Both the position numbers and the translations under genes were made by a program. Below are positions 1 through 8,484 of a stretch of 64,000 nt of DNA, one piece after another. Below the pieces are notes generated by a model. The model was not told where the DNA came from. It made no database searches and saw nothing but the letters and a program-made list of their open reading frames with translations. The stretch covers positions 124,001 to 188,000 of the forward strand of contig JAXMDZ010000004.1 of assembly GCA_046348585.1 (NCBI GenBank), in the 5' to 3' direction. Source of the stretch: JADZAI01 sp046348585 (GTDB taxonomy: Bacteria > Pseudomonadota > Alphaproteobacteria > Micropepsales > Micropepsaceae). Position 1 is the first letter of the stretch. Every line of letters starts with the position of its first letter.

Positions 1-1
1 G

Positions 2-1156
2 ATGCACTGGCTGACGACCCTGACCGGCATGCCGGCCGTCGCCATGTCGCCGAAAGCGGGCGCGCATGGAGAACTGTGCGGCCTCATGGCGATCAAGGCG
101 GCGATCGAGGCGCGCGGCGAGACGCGGCGGCGCATCCTGGTGCCCGAATCCGCGCACGGCACCAACCCGGCGACCGCCGCGCTCATCGGCTTCACCGTCG
201 ATACCGTCCCCGCGACGGCGCGCGGCCGCGTCGATCTCGCTGCGCTGAAGGCGAAGCTCGGCCCTGACGTGGCGGCGGTGATGGTGACCAATCCCAATAC
301 CTGCGGCCTCTTCGAGGACGAGGTGCGCGAGATCGCCGACGCGATCCACGGGGCGGGCGGCTATTTCTATTGCGACGGGGCCAACTACAACGCCATCGTC
401 GGCCGCGTGCGGCCGGGCGATCTCGGCGTCGACGCCATGCACATCAACCTGCACAAGACCTTCTCCACCCCGCATGGCGGCGGCGGACCGGGGGCCGGCC
501 CGGTCGTCTTCTCGGCGGCGCTCGCGCCCTTCGTGCCGCTGCCCTATGTGGTCGCGGACGGCGCGGGCTTCCGCAATGTGGAGCACGCGGGCGAGGCGGC
601 GGGCGCGACGCCCTTCGGACGCATGACCGCCTTCCACGGCCAGATGGGCATGTTCACGCGGGCCATGGCCTACATGATGAGCCACGGGGCCGATGGTCTG
701 CGCCAGGTGGCGGAGGACGCGGTGCTGAACGCGAACTACCTCCTCGCCGGCCTCAAGGACGTGATGTCCGCGCCGTTCGGCGATACCGGTCCCTGCATGC
801 ACGAGGCCCTGTTCGACGACGAGTTCCTCAAAGGGACGGGCGTCACCACGCTCGACTTCGCCAAGGCGCTGATCGACGAGGGCTACCACCCGATGACGGT
901 CTATTTCCCGCTCGTCGTCCACGGCGCGATGTTGATCGAGCCGACCGAGACGGAGTCGAAGGAAACGCTCGACCGCTTCATCTATGCGCTGCGCAGCCTC
1001 GCGCTGGAGGCGAAGGCGGGGAACAAGGACGGCGCGACCGACCGCTTCGCCGGCGCGCCCTATCTCAGCCCGCGCTCCCGCCTCGACGAAACCGCCGCGG
1101 CCCGCAAGCCGGTGCTGAAGTGGACGCCCCCGGCCCCGGCGCAGGCGGCGGAGTAA
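2..1156 (+). CDS. gcvPB: Glycine dehydrogenase (decarboxylating) subunit 2, 5' truncated by the window edge
   Basis: This is the C-terminal part of the P-protein beta subunit of the glycine cleavage system, which decarboxylates glycine and passes the aminomethyl group to the lipoyl H-protein in the cytoplasm. The pyridoxal-phosphate site is visible as HINLHKTFSTPHGGGGPG, with the Schiff-base lysine near residue 152 of the visible part, and the upstream motif ESAHGTNPATAA is typical of the family. The frame is open to the first base. The methionine at base 2 is internal in homologues, because subunit 2 is normally about 500 residues and only 384 are visible here. The gene ends at a TAA just before a palindromic repeat. 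Identification is secure; the true start lies outside the window. Confidence 0.95.
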   Translation: MHWLTTLTGMPAVAMSPKAGAHGELCGLMAIKAAIEARGETRRRILVPESAHGTNPATAALIGFTVDTVPATARGRVDLAALKAKLGPDVAAVMVTNPNTCGLFEDEVREIADAIHGAGGYFYCDGANYNAIVGRVRPGDLGVDAMHINLHKTFSTPHGGGGPGAGPVVFSAALAPFVPLPYVVADGAGFRNVEHAGEAAGATPFGRMTAFHGQMGMFTRAMAYMMSHGADGLRQVAEDAVLNANYLLAGLKDVMSAPFGDTGPCMHEALFDDEFLKGTGVTTLDFAKALIDEGYHPMTVYFPLVVHGAMLIEPTETESKETLDRFIYALRSLALEAKAGNKDGATDRFAGAPYLSPRSRLDETAAARKPVLKWTPPAPAQAAE

Positions 1157-1163
1157 CGCACGC

Positions 1164-1217
1164 CTTCTTCCTCCCCCGCTCGCGGGGGAGGGGGACCGCG
1201 AAGCGGTGGAGGGGGCG
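1164..1217. repeat. Palindromic intergenic repeat, copy A
   Basis: A perfect hairpin with 9-base arms (CTCCCCCGC / GCGGGGGAG, 1171-1179 and 1182-1190) is followed by a GGTGGAGGGGGCGG tail. The same architecture recurs at 60.7-61.3 kb. Here it sits between the converging ends of gcvPB and the propeller-like gene, where it could act as a bidirectional transcription terminator. This type of repeat is common between genes in Alphaproteobacteria. Confidence 0.8.
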
Positions 1218-1233
1218 GATGCAGCGCTCAGAC

Positions 1234-2175
1234 CTATAGCGCCTGTCGAACATCTTCGACCGAGATCTTTGTCCAACGGCCATCACCGACGACATGCAGC
1301 GTGTCGCCGCGACCCTGAATGAGGGACGCCCCGCCGGAGGGTAGATCGAACTCTATTTCGCCGATCAGCGCGCTATCGTTCGTCTCTTCGCTCAGGCGGA
1401 CTAACGCGAGTCGGTTATGTTCCGGCCGATAGCCGCCAGCTATCAAAACGTGGTGGCCATCGACGGCCAGTGCGCGGGCGCTGGAAACCTCATTCTTCCA
1501 GATGCGAACCTGGCCATTGTCGATCTTGAGGATCGGAAAATCGGTAAAGGTGCAGGCCCAGGCGACGTTTCCGTCCAGTGTCAATGCTTCGCAATCCGCT
1601 ATCAGAACTTCGCCGGCCGGATCGTTAAAGCCCCAAAGCAACTGCCCTTCCGAATCGAACCGCGCAATGCCGCTCGATCCGACCGGCCACTGTCCGTCAG
1701 GGGTTTGACCGCCAAAGACACCCTCGTCGAAGTATCCAACCCAAACCGTGCCGTCCGGTGCGCAACGGATTCGCTCGATTCCGTCACCGGCATGGAATTC
1801 GCCGGCCGGCCTCCCATCGGGCCTGTAGAAACGGGCGTTGCGGGTTTCCGGATCGGAACGCGGCTCCACAACGAGCCATCGTCCGTCGGCCGAGCGATCC
1901 ATCGCCGGGAATAAGCCATGCTTGGGGAGATCGATCGCCCCGCTTTCGGAAACACCGTCGAAGGCAGAGATCTGACGCCGATGGTCGGGGTTCGGCCAGC
2001 CGGATGTGTGCTGGCTCTGCGCTACGCGGGCGCGCCATGCCTGCATTTCGGCGTGCAGGTCATGCGACGTTCTCAAAATCCCGAGCGTGCCGTCCATCAA
2101 AACGGCGTAGCTGTGGTCGAACCAGCCCCTCGGGGGCTTGGGCAGGTGGATAGTGTCGAACGCCGGAGGCTCCAT
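1234..2175 (-). CDS. Hypothetical protein with beta-propeller-like repeats
   Basis: I do not recognise a named family. The 313-residue product has repeated WxxE/DGxxW and G-rich strand-turn segments (for example DRSADGRWLVVEP, CAPDGTVWVGYFDEGVFGG, VVGDGRWTKI), which suggests a WD/SMP-30-like beta-propeller. No signal peptide or membrane segment is visible. The ATG at 2175 is chosen because it lies 17 bases after the P450 stop codon; an upstream in-frame start at 2247 would overlap the P450 by about 55 bases. The gene follows the P450 on the same strand and may be co-transcribed. Its base composition looks lower in G+C than its neighbours, a hint of recent acquisition. Function is unknown. Confidence 0.6.
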   Translation of the reverse strand: MEPPAFDTIHLPKPPRGWFDHSYAVLMDGTLGILRTSHDLHAEMQAWRARVAQSQHTSGWPNPDHRRQISAFDGVSESGAIDLPKHGLFPAMDRSADGRWLVVEPRSDPETRNARFYRPDGRPAGEFHAGDGIERIRCAPDGTVWVGYFDEGVFGGQTPDGQWPVGSSGIARFDSEGQLLWGFNDPAGEVLIADCEALTLDGNVAWACTFTDFPILKIDNGQVRIWKNEVSSARALAVDGHHVLIAGGYRPEHNRLALVRLSEETNDSALIGEIEFDLPSGGASLIQGRGDTLHVVGDGRWTKISVEDVRQAL

Positions 2176-2192
2176 GTGCCGAATGTCGACGA

Positions 2193-3419
2193 CTACGTCT
2201 TCACCCGCAACCGCTCCAGCCCTCGGAAAAACGGCAGCGCGCGCCACTGCGGCGGCTCATCGACCAACTTCAACGTCGGGAAGCGCTGGAAGAACACGCT
2301 GAAGAAGGCGATCGCCTCCATGCGGGCGAGCGGCGCGCCGATGCAGATATGCGCGCCGCCGCCGAATGACATGTGGGGAATGCCCTTGCGGGTGATGTCG
2401 AACTCGTCGGGACGCTCGAAGACGTCCGGGTCGCGGTTGGCGCCGCGCAGCGCGACGGTCACGCTCTGGCCCTCGTGCATCGGGCAGCCGCCGAACGCGC
2501 GCTCGCCCGACAGCACCCGCCCTGTGATGTCGACCGGCCCCTCGTAGCGCAGGATCTCTTCCACCGCCTGCGGAACCAGCGCCGGATCGGCGACGAGCTT
2601 CGCCTTCTGCGCCGGGTTCAGCAGGAACAGCCGCACGCCGTTGCCGATGAGGTCGGTCGTCGTCAGATTGCCGCCGATCAGCAGCGCCAGCAGATTGATG
2701 CGCAGCTCGATGTCGCTGAGCGGCGCGCCTTCGGCCTGGAGCTGAACCATGTCGGAGACGAGATCGTCTTCGGGCTTCGCCCGGCGCGCCGCCATCAGCT
2801 CGGTGAAATAGGCGTCGAGCGCCAGGCGCGAGGCTTCCATATGCTCGGTCTCGGCCGGCGTGCGCACCGGGTTGAGGCCGAGGATCGCGCCCTCCGACCA
2901 GGTGCGGAACTCGGCCAGGCGCGTATCGTCGACGCCCAGAATGCCGGCGATGGTGACGATCGGAATGGGAATGGCGACATCGGCGATCAGGTCGAAGCTC
3001 GCCCGCCCGGCGACCGCGTCCAGCGTCTCCGCGACGATCGCGTCGATCTTCGCCCGCGCCTTGGCGACGCGGGCATACAGCGCCTTGGCGAGCGGCGTGC
3101 GGATGCGCGCATGGTCGGGATCGTCCATCGTCAGGATCGACTGCCGCTCGCCGGGCGACAGCTCCATCTTCTCGTCCTTCAGCAGGAAGCGCGCGAACGA
3201 GCCTTCCTCGGCGTGGATGCCGTTGCGCCACAGCGTCCGGTCGCTGACCACGGCGCGCACGTCGGCATAGCGGCTGAGCACCCAGGTCTTGGTGGACTCG
3301 TCGCGCCAGACCGGGCACTGCTCGCGCAGCGGCTTCAGCCGCGCATGCGGATCGGCCCGCGCGACCGGATCGAAGGCGCTGAGCTGAAGCATGTTCTGGA
3401 TGGGGGCATCCTGTGTCAC
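2193..3419 (-). CDS. Cytochrome P450
   Basis: This is a soluble bacterial class I P450 of 408 residues, a normal length for the family, predicted to hydroxylate a small hydrophobic substrate using electrons from a ferredoxin and reductase. The heme-binding loop FGGGAHICIGAPLARME carries the proximal cysteine near residue 359, and the K-helix ExxR is seen in EEILRYEGPV. The I-helix reads LLIGGNLTTTDLIGNG, so the usual AGxxTT alanine position is glycine. The start is a GTG at 3419. No redox partner is encoded nearby, so electrons must come from elsewhere. The substrate cannot be inferred; the propeller-like gene downstream is the only linked gene. Confidence 0.93.
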   Translation of the reverse strand: MTQDAPIQNMLQLSAFDPVARADPHARLKPLREQCPVWRDESTKTWVLSRYADVRAVVSDRTLWRNGIHAEEGSFARFLLKDEKMELSPGERQSILTMDDPDHARIRTPLAKALYARVAKARAKIDAIVAETLDAVAGRASFDLIADVAIPIPIVTIAGILGVDDTRLAEFRTWSEGAILGLNPVRTPAETEHMEASRLALDAYFTELMAARRAKPEDDLVSDMVQLQAEGAPLSDIELRINLLALLIGGNLTTTDLIGNGVRLFLLNPAQKAKLVADPALVPQAVEEILRYEGPVDITGRVLSGERAFGGCPMHEGQSVTVALRGANRDPDVFERPDEFDITRKGIPHMSFGGGAHICIGAPLARMEAIAFFSVFFQRFPTLKLVDEPPQWRALPFFRGLERLRVKT

Positions 3420-3585
3420 GTCGTTCTCCCGCGTCGCTATCTGATTTTTTGTCAGCCTGCCGTATCGCGGGGCGGTTCACAACCCGGCAGGCGGCCCGAC
3501 GAGCCCCGATGAGGCTCGCGTCACACGCCTCGCGCTCGACAACCCTGTAAACGCACTGGTTGTAGAACGGCTTGCGGAGCTGGCT

Positions 3586-4074
3586 TTGCCCGACGTCTGG
3601 CTGGTTTCCGGCTCGATCTTTCAGTCGGTCTGGAACGGCCTGACCGGGCGCGATCCCTGCTATGGCATCGCCGACTACGACGTCTTCTATTTCGATCCCG
3701 ACACCAGCTACGAAGCCGAGGACGCGGCGATCGCAAGCTGCGCGGCGGTCTTTGCGGACGTGGCGGCCGAGGTCCAGGTGCGCAATCAGGCCCGCGTCCA
3801 TCTGTGGTATCCGCAGAAATTCGGCCGGCCCTATGCGCCGCTCGCCGACACGAGGGAGGCGCTGACGCGGTTTCTCGCGCCCTGCTGCGCGGTCGCCCTC
3901 CGCCGGACGCCGGACGGCCTGGCGCTGGCCGCGCCCTTCGGCGTGGGCGACCTTCTGGCGATGATCGTGCGGCCCAACCCGGCGGTCGGGGGATCGTCCG
4001 GGCAATACGACGCCAAGACCGCCCGCTGGCGGCGGCACTGGCCGGAGCTGACGATTTACCCGTGGCCCGGTTGA
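3586..4074 (+). CDS. Nucleotidyltransferase family protein (COG3575/DUF925-like), start unresolved
   Basis: The product matches a conserved alphaproteobacterial nucleotidyltransferase-like family, with the hallmark segments SGSIFQSVWNGLTG, IADYDVFYFDPDTS (the candidate metal-binding acidic pair) and RVHLWYPQKFG. No substrate is known to me. The annotated start is a TTG at 3586, but the same frame upstream encodes LALDNPVNALVVERLAEL, which looks like the authentic N-terminus. The frame is open back to a TGA at 3442 with no ATG, GTG or TTG before 3586, only CTG codons at 3457 and 3556. Either a rare start is used or a frameshift separates the ATG at 3509 from the body. A DUF1272 gene follows 47 bases downstream. 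Confidence 0.75.
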   Translation: MPDVWLVSGSIFQSVWNGLTGRDPCYGIADYDVFYFDPDTSYEAEDAAIASCAAVFADVAAEVQVRNQARVHLWYPQKFGRPYAPLADTREALTRFLAPCCAVALRRTPDGLALAAPFGVGDLLAMIVRPNPAVGGSSGQYDAKTARWRRHWPELTIYPWPG

Positions 4075-4121
4075 ACGCGCCCGCTCATGGCGCGACACTC
4101 GGCCGATCGAGGGAGACCGAC

Positions 4122-4376
4122 ATGCTCGCGCTCAGACCCAATTGCGAATGCTGCGACGCCGACCTGCCGCCGGATGCGGCCGCGTTCATCTGCTCCTTCG
4201 AATGCACCTTCTGCCCCGGCTGCACGTCGGAGCGCTTCGGCGGCGTCTGCCCGAATTGCGGCGGCGGGCTGGTGACGCGCCCGGTCCGCCCGGCGGCCCT
4301 TCTCGCCAAATACCCGCCCGCAAGCGAACGCACGCTCTCGCCCAAGCCGGCCTGCATCGCAGCGCGCGCCGCCTGA
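4122..4376 (+). CDS. DUF1272 domain-containing zinc-ribbon-like protein
   Basis: This 84-residue protein begins with MLALRPNCECCDADLPPD and contains a dense set of cysteines (CECC, CSFECTFCPGC, CPNCGG), so it probably binds one or two zinc ions. The DUF1272 family consists of short cytoplasmic cysteine-rich proteins of unknown role. The ATG at 4122 is preceded by GGGAGA at a suitable distance. The flanking genes on the same strand are the nucleotidyltransferase-like gene and a secreted SH3-like protein. Family assignment is confident; no function can be given. Confidence 0.85.
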   Translation: MLALRPNCECCDADLPPDAAAFICSFECTFCPGCTSERFGGVCPNCGGGLVTRPVRPAALLAKYPPASERTLSPKPACIAARAA

Positions 4377-4385
4377 GGACCCGTC

Positions 4386-5036
4386 ATGTGGAAACTCGCC
4401 GCTCTTCTCGCCGTGCTTCTCTTCGCCGTCGCGCCGCCGGTCTCGGCCGCGCCGCGCACCCTCGAACCCGTCGATGAATCGGCGAAGGATCCCGAGCTCG
4501 CCAAGCTCATCGCGACGCTGCTCAAGGCCTGCGACGACAAGGACTTCAAGGCGTTCGAGGCGGCGATGTCGCCGGACGCGCTCGCCAGCTTCGGCGGCGA
4601 CGCCGGCCCGGCGGGCTTCCGCGCGGTCTATGGGATCGACGATCCGGACTCGCCCTTCTGGGACGACTTCCGGGCGGCGCTCCTTCAGGGCGGGGCCTTC
4701 ATCGAGGACGGCCTCTACGCCGCGCCCTATGTCTATGCCAAATGGCCCGAAGACATCGACAGCTTCGAATATGTCGTGGCGACCGGCGACAAGACCACGC
4801 TCTACGCCAAGCCCGATGCGTCCTCGAAGGCGCTGGCCGACGTGACGCATCAGTTTCTCCGCCTGCCGGGCGACGACAGCGGCGCCAACGTGCCCGAAGG
4901 CTGGATGGCCGTAACGGCGGACGGCGTCGCAGGCTTCGTCAAGATCGCCGAGACGGCATCGCCCGTCGGCCATCGCGCGATCTTCCAGAAGACCGTCAAT
5001 CGCTGGTGGCTCGGCGCATTCGTCAGCGGCGACTGA
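4386..5036 (+). CDS. Secreted protein with C-terminal SH3-like domain
   Basis: A clear signal peptide (MWKLAALLAVLLFAVAPPVSA) predicts export to the periplasm. Roughly residues 130-205, from YVVATGDKTTLYAKPDASSK through GWMAVTADGVAGFVKI, resemble a bacterial SH3 domain, which usually binds cell wall or proteins. The middle region is unrecognised. The stop overlaps the start of the downstream MgtC-like gene (TGATG at 5034-5038), implying translational coupling. The ATG at 4386 lies 9 bases after the DUF1272 stop. Function is unknown. Confidence 0.75.
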   Translation: MWKLAALLAVLLFAVAPPVSAAPRTLEPVDESAKDPELAKLIATLLKACDDKDFKAFEAAMSPDALASFGGDAGPAGFRAVYGIDDPDSPFWDDFRAALLQGGAFIEDGLYAAPYVYAKWPEDIDSFEYVVATGDKTTLYAKPDASSKALADVTHQFLRLPGDDSGANVPEGWMAVTADGVAGFVKIAETASPVGHRAIFQKTVNRWWLGAFVSGD

Positions 5037-6310
5037 TGACCGCTTTCCTGCTGCCGGAAGAAGCGGCCCCCTACATCCTGCGCCTCGCCTTCGCGCTGGC
5101 GATCGGCTTCCTGATCGGCCTCGAACGCGGCTGGCGTCAACGCGATGAGCGCTCGGGCGACCGCCTCGCCGGCGTGCGCACCTATTCCTTGTACGGACTA
5201 TTGGGCGGGGCAGGCGGTGTCCTGCCGAATGTCTGGGCGCTGCCCGCCGCGATCCTCGGCGGCGCGCTGCTGATCGTGGTCGGCTATCTCGGTTCGCTCA
5301 AGCAGCCCGAGCCCGATCGCGGCACGACCTCCGAGGCGGCGGGCATCATCACCCTCCTGCTCGGCGGCCTCGCGGGCACCGGCCAGCTCGTGCTGGCAGC
5401 GGCCGGCGCGGTGATGACGGTGCTGGTGCTCGACTCCAAGCGGCCGCTCCACGCCTTCCTCAGCGCCGTGCGCGGCGAGGAGGTGAACGCGGCGATCAAG
5501 CTGCTCGTCATCTCGGTGCTGATCCTGCCGTTCCTGCCCGATCAGGGCTACGGCCCCGGCGGCGTCCTCAACCCTTATGAAATCTGGTGGGCGGTGGTGG
5601 TGGTCGCCGGACTCAGCTTCGCTGGCTATGTGGCGATCCGCGCGCTCGGTTCGATCGACGGCCCGATGGTCTTCGGACTGATCGGCGGCCTCGCCTCGTC
5701 GACCGCGGTGACCGTCGCTTCGGCGCGCATGGCGCGCTCCGACAGCGCGCTCGCCAGCGCCTTCGCCGGCGGGATCGGCGCGGCCTCGGCGGTGATGATG
5801 ACCCGCGTCGGCGTGCTGCTTGCGATCTTCGCGCCCGCGCTGATGGCCGCCGCCTGGCCGCCGCTCGCGGCCGGCGCGGCGGCCTCGCTCGCGGCCGGCG
5901 TCGCTTTCAACCTGTCCGGCCGCCGCAAGACACCCGGTGCGGGCGAAACGCTCACGCTGCCGCCGCCCGACGACATCTGGTTCGCCGTGCTGTTCGGCTT
6001 CATGCTGGCGACGATCGGGCTCGGCATCTTCTATGCCGAACGCCATCTCGGCGATGCCGGTCTCTTCGCGCTGGCCGCGCTGTCGGGCGTCTTCGACGTC
6101 GATGCCTTCACGCTCTCGGCCGCCCGGTCGGCGGCGCGCTCCGCAACGCCCGGTGCGATCCGCGACGCGCTGCTGCTAGCCGTGGCGGTGAACACGGCGG
6201 GCAAGGCGGTGTTGGCGTGGAGTATCGGCGGGGCGGCGATCGGACGCCGCGTGGCGGCGATGTCGGCGGCGTCGGTTCTGGCCGGCGCCGCCGTCTGGGC
6301 TCTCGCCTAG
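5036..6310 (+). CDS. MgtC/SapB family membrane protein with DUF4010 domain
   Basis: The 424-residue product is an integral inner-membrane protein. The first ~150 residues carry the MgtC signature (LALAIGFLIGLERGW, GVRTYSLYGLLGG, TSEAAGIITLLLGG), and the remainder contains about eight hydrophobic segments typical of the DUF4010 half (SIDGPMVFGLIGGLASSTAV, AALSGVFDVDAFTLS). MgtC proteins are tied to magnesium stress and virulence in other bacteria, but the DUF4010 fusion type has no assigned substrate known to me. The start ATG overlaps the preceding stop, so the reading frame further upstream is a shadow. Its stop overlaps the convergent atpF stop by four bases. Confidence 0.88.
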   Translation: MTAFLLPEEAAPYILRLAFALAIGFLIGLERGWRQRDERSGDRLAGVRTYSLYGLLGGAGGVLPNVWALPAAILGGALLIVVGYLGSLKQPEPDRGTTSEAAGIITLLLGGLAGTGQLVLAAAGAVMTVLVLDSKRPLHAFLSAVRGEEVNAAIKLLVISVLILPFLPDQGYGPGGVLNPYEIWWAVVVVAGLSFAGYVAIRALGSIDGPMVFGLIGGLASSTAVTVASARMARSDSALASAFAGGIGAASAVMMTRVGVLLAIFAPALMAAAWPPLAAGAAASLAAGVAFNLSGRRKTPGAGETLTLPPPDDIWFAVLFGFMLATIGLGIFYAERHLGDAGLFALAALSGVFDVDAFTLSAARSAARSATPGAIRDALLLAVAVNTAGKAVLAWSIGGAAIGRRVAAMSAASVLAGAAVWALA

Positions 6311-6807
6311 TTGAGCCGGGTGCGCAGGTCGCGGATCGCGGCATCGGCCATGGACGACGCCTTCGCGCCGTCGATGCGGCTGCTCAGCAGGTTTCCGGCG
6401 GCGGCGATCGCCGCGTCGGCGGCGGCGGCCTTCACTTCGCTGAGCGCGGTCGCCTCGGCCTGGCGGATCTTGTCCTCGGCCATCTTGGTGCGCCGCGCGA
6501 CCAGGGCTTCGAGCTGCTGGCGGCCTTCGCGCTGCAGCTGATCGGCCTCGGCCTTGGCGGTCGCCAGGATCGCGGCGGCTTCCTGCTCGGCATCCTTGGC
6601 CTTCGCCTGGTAGGTGACGAGCAGCGCCTGCGCTTCCTCGCGCAGCCGCTTGGCCTCGCTCAGCTCGCCGGCGATCGCCGCGGCGCGCGCGTCGAGCTGC
6701 TTGGCGAGAACGCCCGGCACCTTTTTCCAGATGATGAGCGCCAGGAAGAGGACAAGGCCGACGCCGACCCAGAAGGTCGGATCGAGATAGACGGGTCCGT
6801 CGTGCAT
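6307..6807 (-). CDS. atpF: F0F1 ATP synthase subunit b
   Basis: Subunit b forms part of the peripheral stalk that holds the F1 head stationary. The 166-residue product has one N-terminal membrane helix (FWVGVGLVLFLALIIWKKVPG) followed by a long charged coiled coil rich in Ala, Glu and Lys, as expected. The ATG at 6807 has a GAGGAGAG ribosome binding site. It is the last gene of the minus-strand F0 operon atpI-B-E-F'-F; the F1 genes are not in the window, consistent with the split operons common in Alphaproteobacteria. Confidence 0.92.
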   Translation of the reverse strand: MHDGPVYLDPTFWVGVGLVLFLALIIWKKVPGVLAKQLDARAAAIAGELSEAKRLREEAQALLVTYQAKAKDAEQEAAAILATAKAEADQLQREGRQQLEALVARRTKMAEDKIRQAEATALSEVKAAAADAAIAAAGNLLSSRIDGAKASSMADAAIRDLRTRLN

Positions 6808-6817
6808 CTCTCTCTCC

Positions 6818-7393
6818 TCAGCGCGCCAGAGCGGCGTCGACCGCCGCTGCGGCGTCGGATGCGGCGACCGCCTCGCCCGTCAGGCGGGCGTAGATCTCGG
6901 CCGCCGTCTCGGCTGCGACGCTGCGGATGTTCGCCATCGCGGCCGCCTTGGTGGCCGACAGCTGCGCTTCCGACGACGCGATCCTGGCGTTCAGCGCGGC
7001 CTCGGCTTCGGCGCGGCGCGCCTCGCCTTCGGCCTTGGTCTGGCGGCGGGTTTCCTCGGCCAGCGCCCGTCCGCGGGCGCGGGCGTCGGCGACCGCCTTC
7101 TCATAGGCCTTGAGCGCCCCATCGGCCTCGGCCTTGGCGGCGGAGGCTGCGGCGATGTCTCCGGCGATGCGCGTGCGGCGCGTCTCCAGCACGCGGTCGA
7201 TTCGGGGGATCACCACGAAGGTCAGGAGCGCGAACAGCACGACGAAGCTGATCGCCAGCCAGAACACCTGGCCGGCGAAGGTCTCCGTCGCCAGCTGCGG
7301 CAGTCCGGTCTTGTGTGCCGCGCCTTCGGCGTGGGCTGCGCCTTCGGCGGCGGCGAAGATCGCCGCCGACGTCAGCGCGGTCAGGATGGCCAT
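6818..7393 (-). CDS. atpF': F0F1 ATP synthase subunit b'
   Basis: This 191-residue second b-type stalk subunit forms a heterodimer with subunit b. After an Ala/His-rich N-terminus it shows the b' hallmark TGLPQLATETFAGQVFWL leading into a single membrane helix (LAISFVVLFALLTFVVIPRID), then an alpha-helical coiled coil. Having separate b and b' genes is typical of Alphaproteobacteria and photosynthetic lineages. GGGAGGG precedes the ATG. It lies 10 bases upstream of atpF and 22 bases downstream of atpE. Confidence 0.93.
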   Translation of the reverse strand: MAILTALTSAAIFAAAEGAAHAEGAAHKTGLPQLATETFAGQVFWLAISFVVLFALLTFVVIPRIDRVLETRRTRIAGDIAAASAAKAEADGALKAYEKAVADARARGRALAEETRRQTKAEGEARRAEAEAALNARIASSEAQLSATKAAAMANIRSVAAETAAEIYARLTGEAVAASDAAAAVDAALAR

Positions 7394-7415
7394 GCGGCCG
7401 CCCTCCCGTCAGAGA

Positions 7416-7640
7416 TCAGGTGAACAGGATGACGAACGCCAGCACGAGGCCGAACAGACCCGTCGCTTCGCACAGCGCGAAGCCGAGAAGCAGGTTGCCG
7501 TTCTGGCTCGCCGCCGCGCCGGGATTGCGCAGCGCGCCCGACAGGAAGTTGCCGAAAATGTTGCCGATGCCGATGCCGGCGCCCAGCAGGGCCAGCGAGG
7601 CGAGACCGGCGCCGATGAACTTGGCTGCTTCAGCTTCCAT
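7416..7640 (-). CDS. atpE: F0F1 ATP synthase subunit c
   Basis: This 74-residue hairpin protein forms the proton-driven c-ring. The first helix is glycine-rich (GAGLASLALLGAGIGIGNIFG), the polar loop contains RNP (ALRNPGAA), and the second helix carries the ion-binding carboxylate in LLGFALCEATGLFGLV. The Glu context lacks obvious sodium-binding additions, so proton coupling is inferred. The ATG at 7640 is chosen over a longer in-frame extension that is antisense to atpB, and it is preceded by a strong GAAGGAG site. Confidence 0.95.
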   Translation of the reverse strand: MEAEAAKFIGAGLASLALLGAGIGIGNIFGNFLSGALRNPGAAASQNGNLLLGFALCEATGLFGLVLAFVILFT

Positions 7641-7711
7641 GGTAGTCACTCCTTCAGAAACGCTTGGGTTGTCGCAGGACGGCCGGTTGCGCAGGCCGCA
7701 TTCGGTTGAAC

Positions 7712-8476
7712 TCAGTGGTGTTCGTGCAGGTTGATCGCGTCGTTCAGATAGATGCTGGTCAGCACCGCGAAGACATAAGCCTGAAGCGCGGCGACCAGGA
7801 ATTCCAGCGCCGTGACGGCGACGATGCCGAGCATCGGCAGGATCGCGCCGGCCGAAAGAACGCCGCCCGCCGTGCCGAGGCTGACCACGAACAGCGCGAA
7901 CACTTTCAGCATCGTGTGGCCGGCCAGCATGTTGGCGAACAGACGCACCGACAGGCTGATCGGACGCGACAGGAACGAGATCACCTCGATCGGCACGATG
8001 ACCGGCAGCAGCCAGGCCGGCACGCCGCCGGGAACGAACAGCGAGAAGAAGTGGAGGCCGTGGCGGGCGAGGCCGACCAGGATGACCGTCAGGAAGACGA
8101 GCAGCGCCAGCGCGAAGGTGACGATGATGTGGCTGGTCGGCGTGAACGAGTAGGGCAGCAGGCCGAACAGGTTGCAGAACAGCACGAACAGGAACAGCGT
8201 GAAGATCAGCGGGAAGAACTTCATGCCCGCCTCGCCGGCGTTCTGGCGCACGGTGTTGGCGATGAACTCGTAGGTCATCTCGGCCATCGACTGCCAGCGG
8301 CCGGGAACCAGCGCGGCGCGGGCCATGCCCATGGTCAGGAAGATCGCGGCGCCGGCGACGGCGATCAGCATCCAGAGCGAGGTGTTCGAGAACGACAGGT
8401 CGAGGCCGCCGATGTGCAGCGGCACAAGCGGCTTGATCACGAACTGCTCCATCGGACCGGCGATTTGGTGCAGCAT
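7712..8476 (-). CDS. atpB: F0F1 ATP synthase subunit a
   Basis: Subunit a provides the two half-channels that guide protons to the c-ring. The 254-residue product has five to six membrane helices. The conserved arginine region is SLSVRLFANMLAGH, and the C-terminal helix reads FLVAALQAYVFAVLTSIYLND. The ATG at 8476 is preceded by GAAGGA and is chosen over an upstream in-frame start that would run through atpI. It sits between atpI (8 bases) and atpE (71 bases). Confidence 0.95.
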   Translation of the reverse strand: MLHQIAGPMEQFVIKPLVPLHIGGLDLSFSNTSLWMLIAVAGAAIFLTMGMARAALVPGRWQSMAEMTYEFIANTVRQNAGEAGMKFFPLIFTLFLFVLFCNLFGLLPYSFTPTSHIIVTFALALLVFLTVILVGLARHGLHFFSLFVPGGVPAWLLPVIVPIEVISFLSRPISLSVRLFANMLAGHTMLKVFALFVVSLGTAGGVLSAGAILPMLGIVAVTALEFLVAALQAYVFAVLTSIYLNDAINLHEHH

Positions 8477-8484
8477 GTCGTCCT

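Noticed and set aside
2257..4098. A 613-codon minus-strand open frame across the P450 and nucleotidyltransferase genes
   Set aside because: It is a shifted frame of the P450 and antisense to the next gene, with no recognisable domain.
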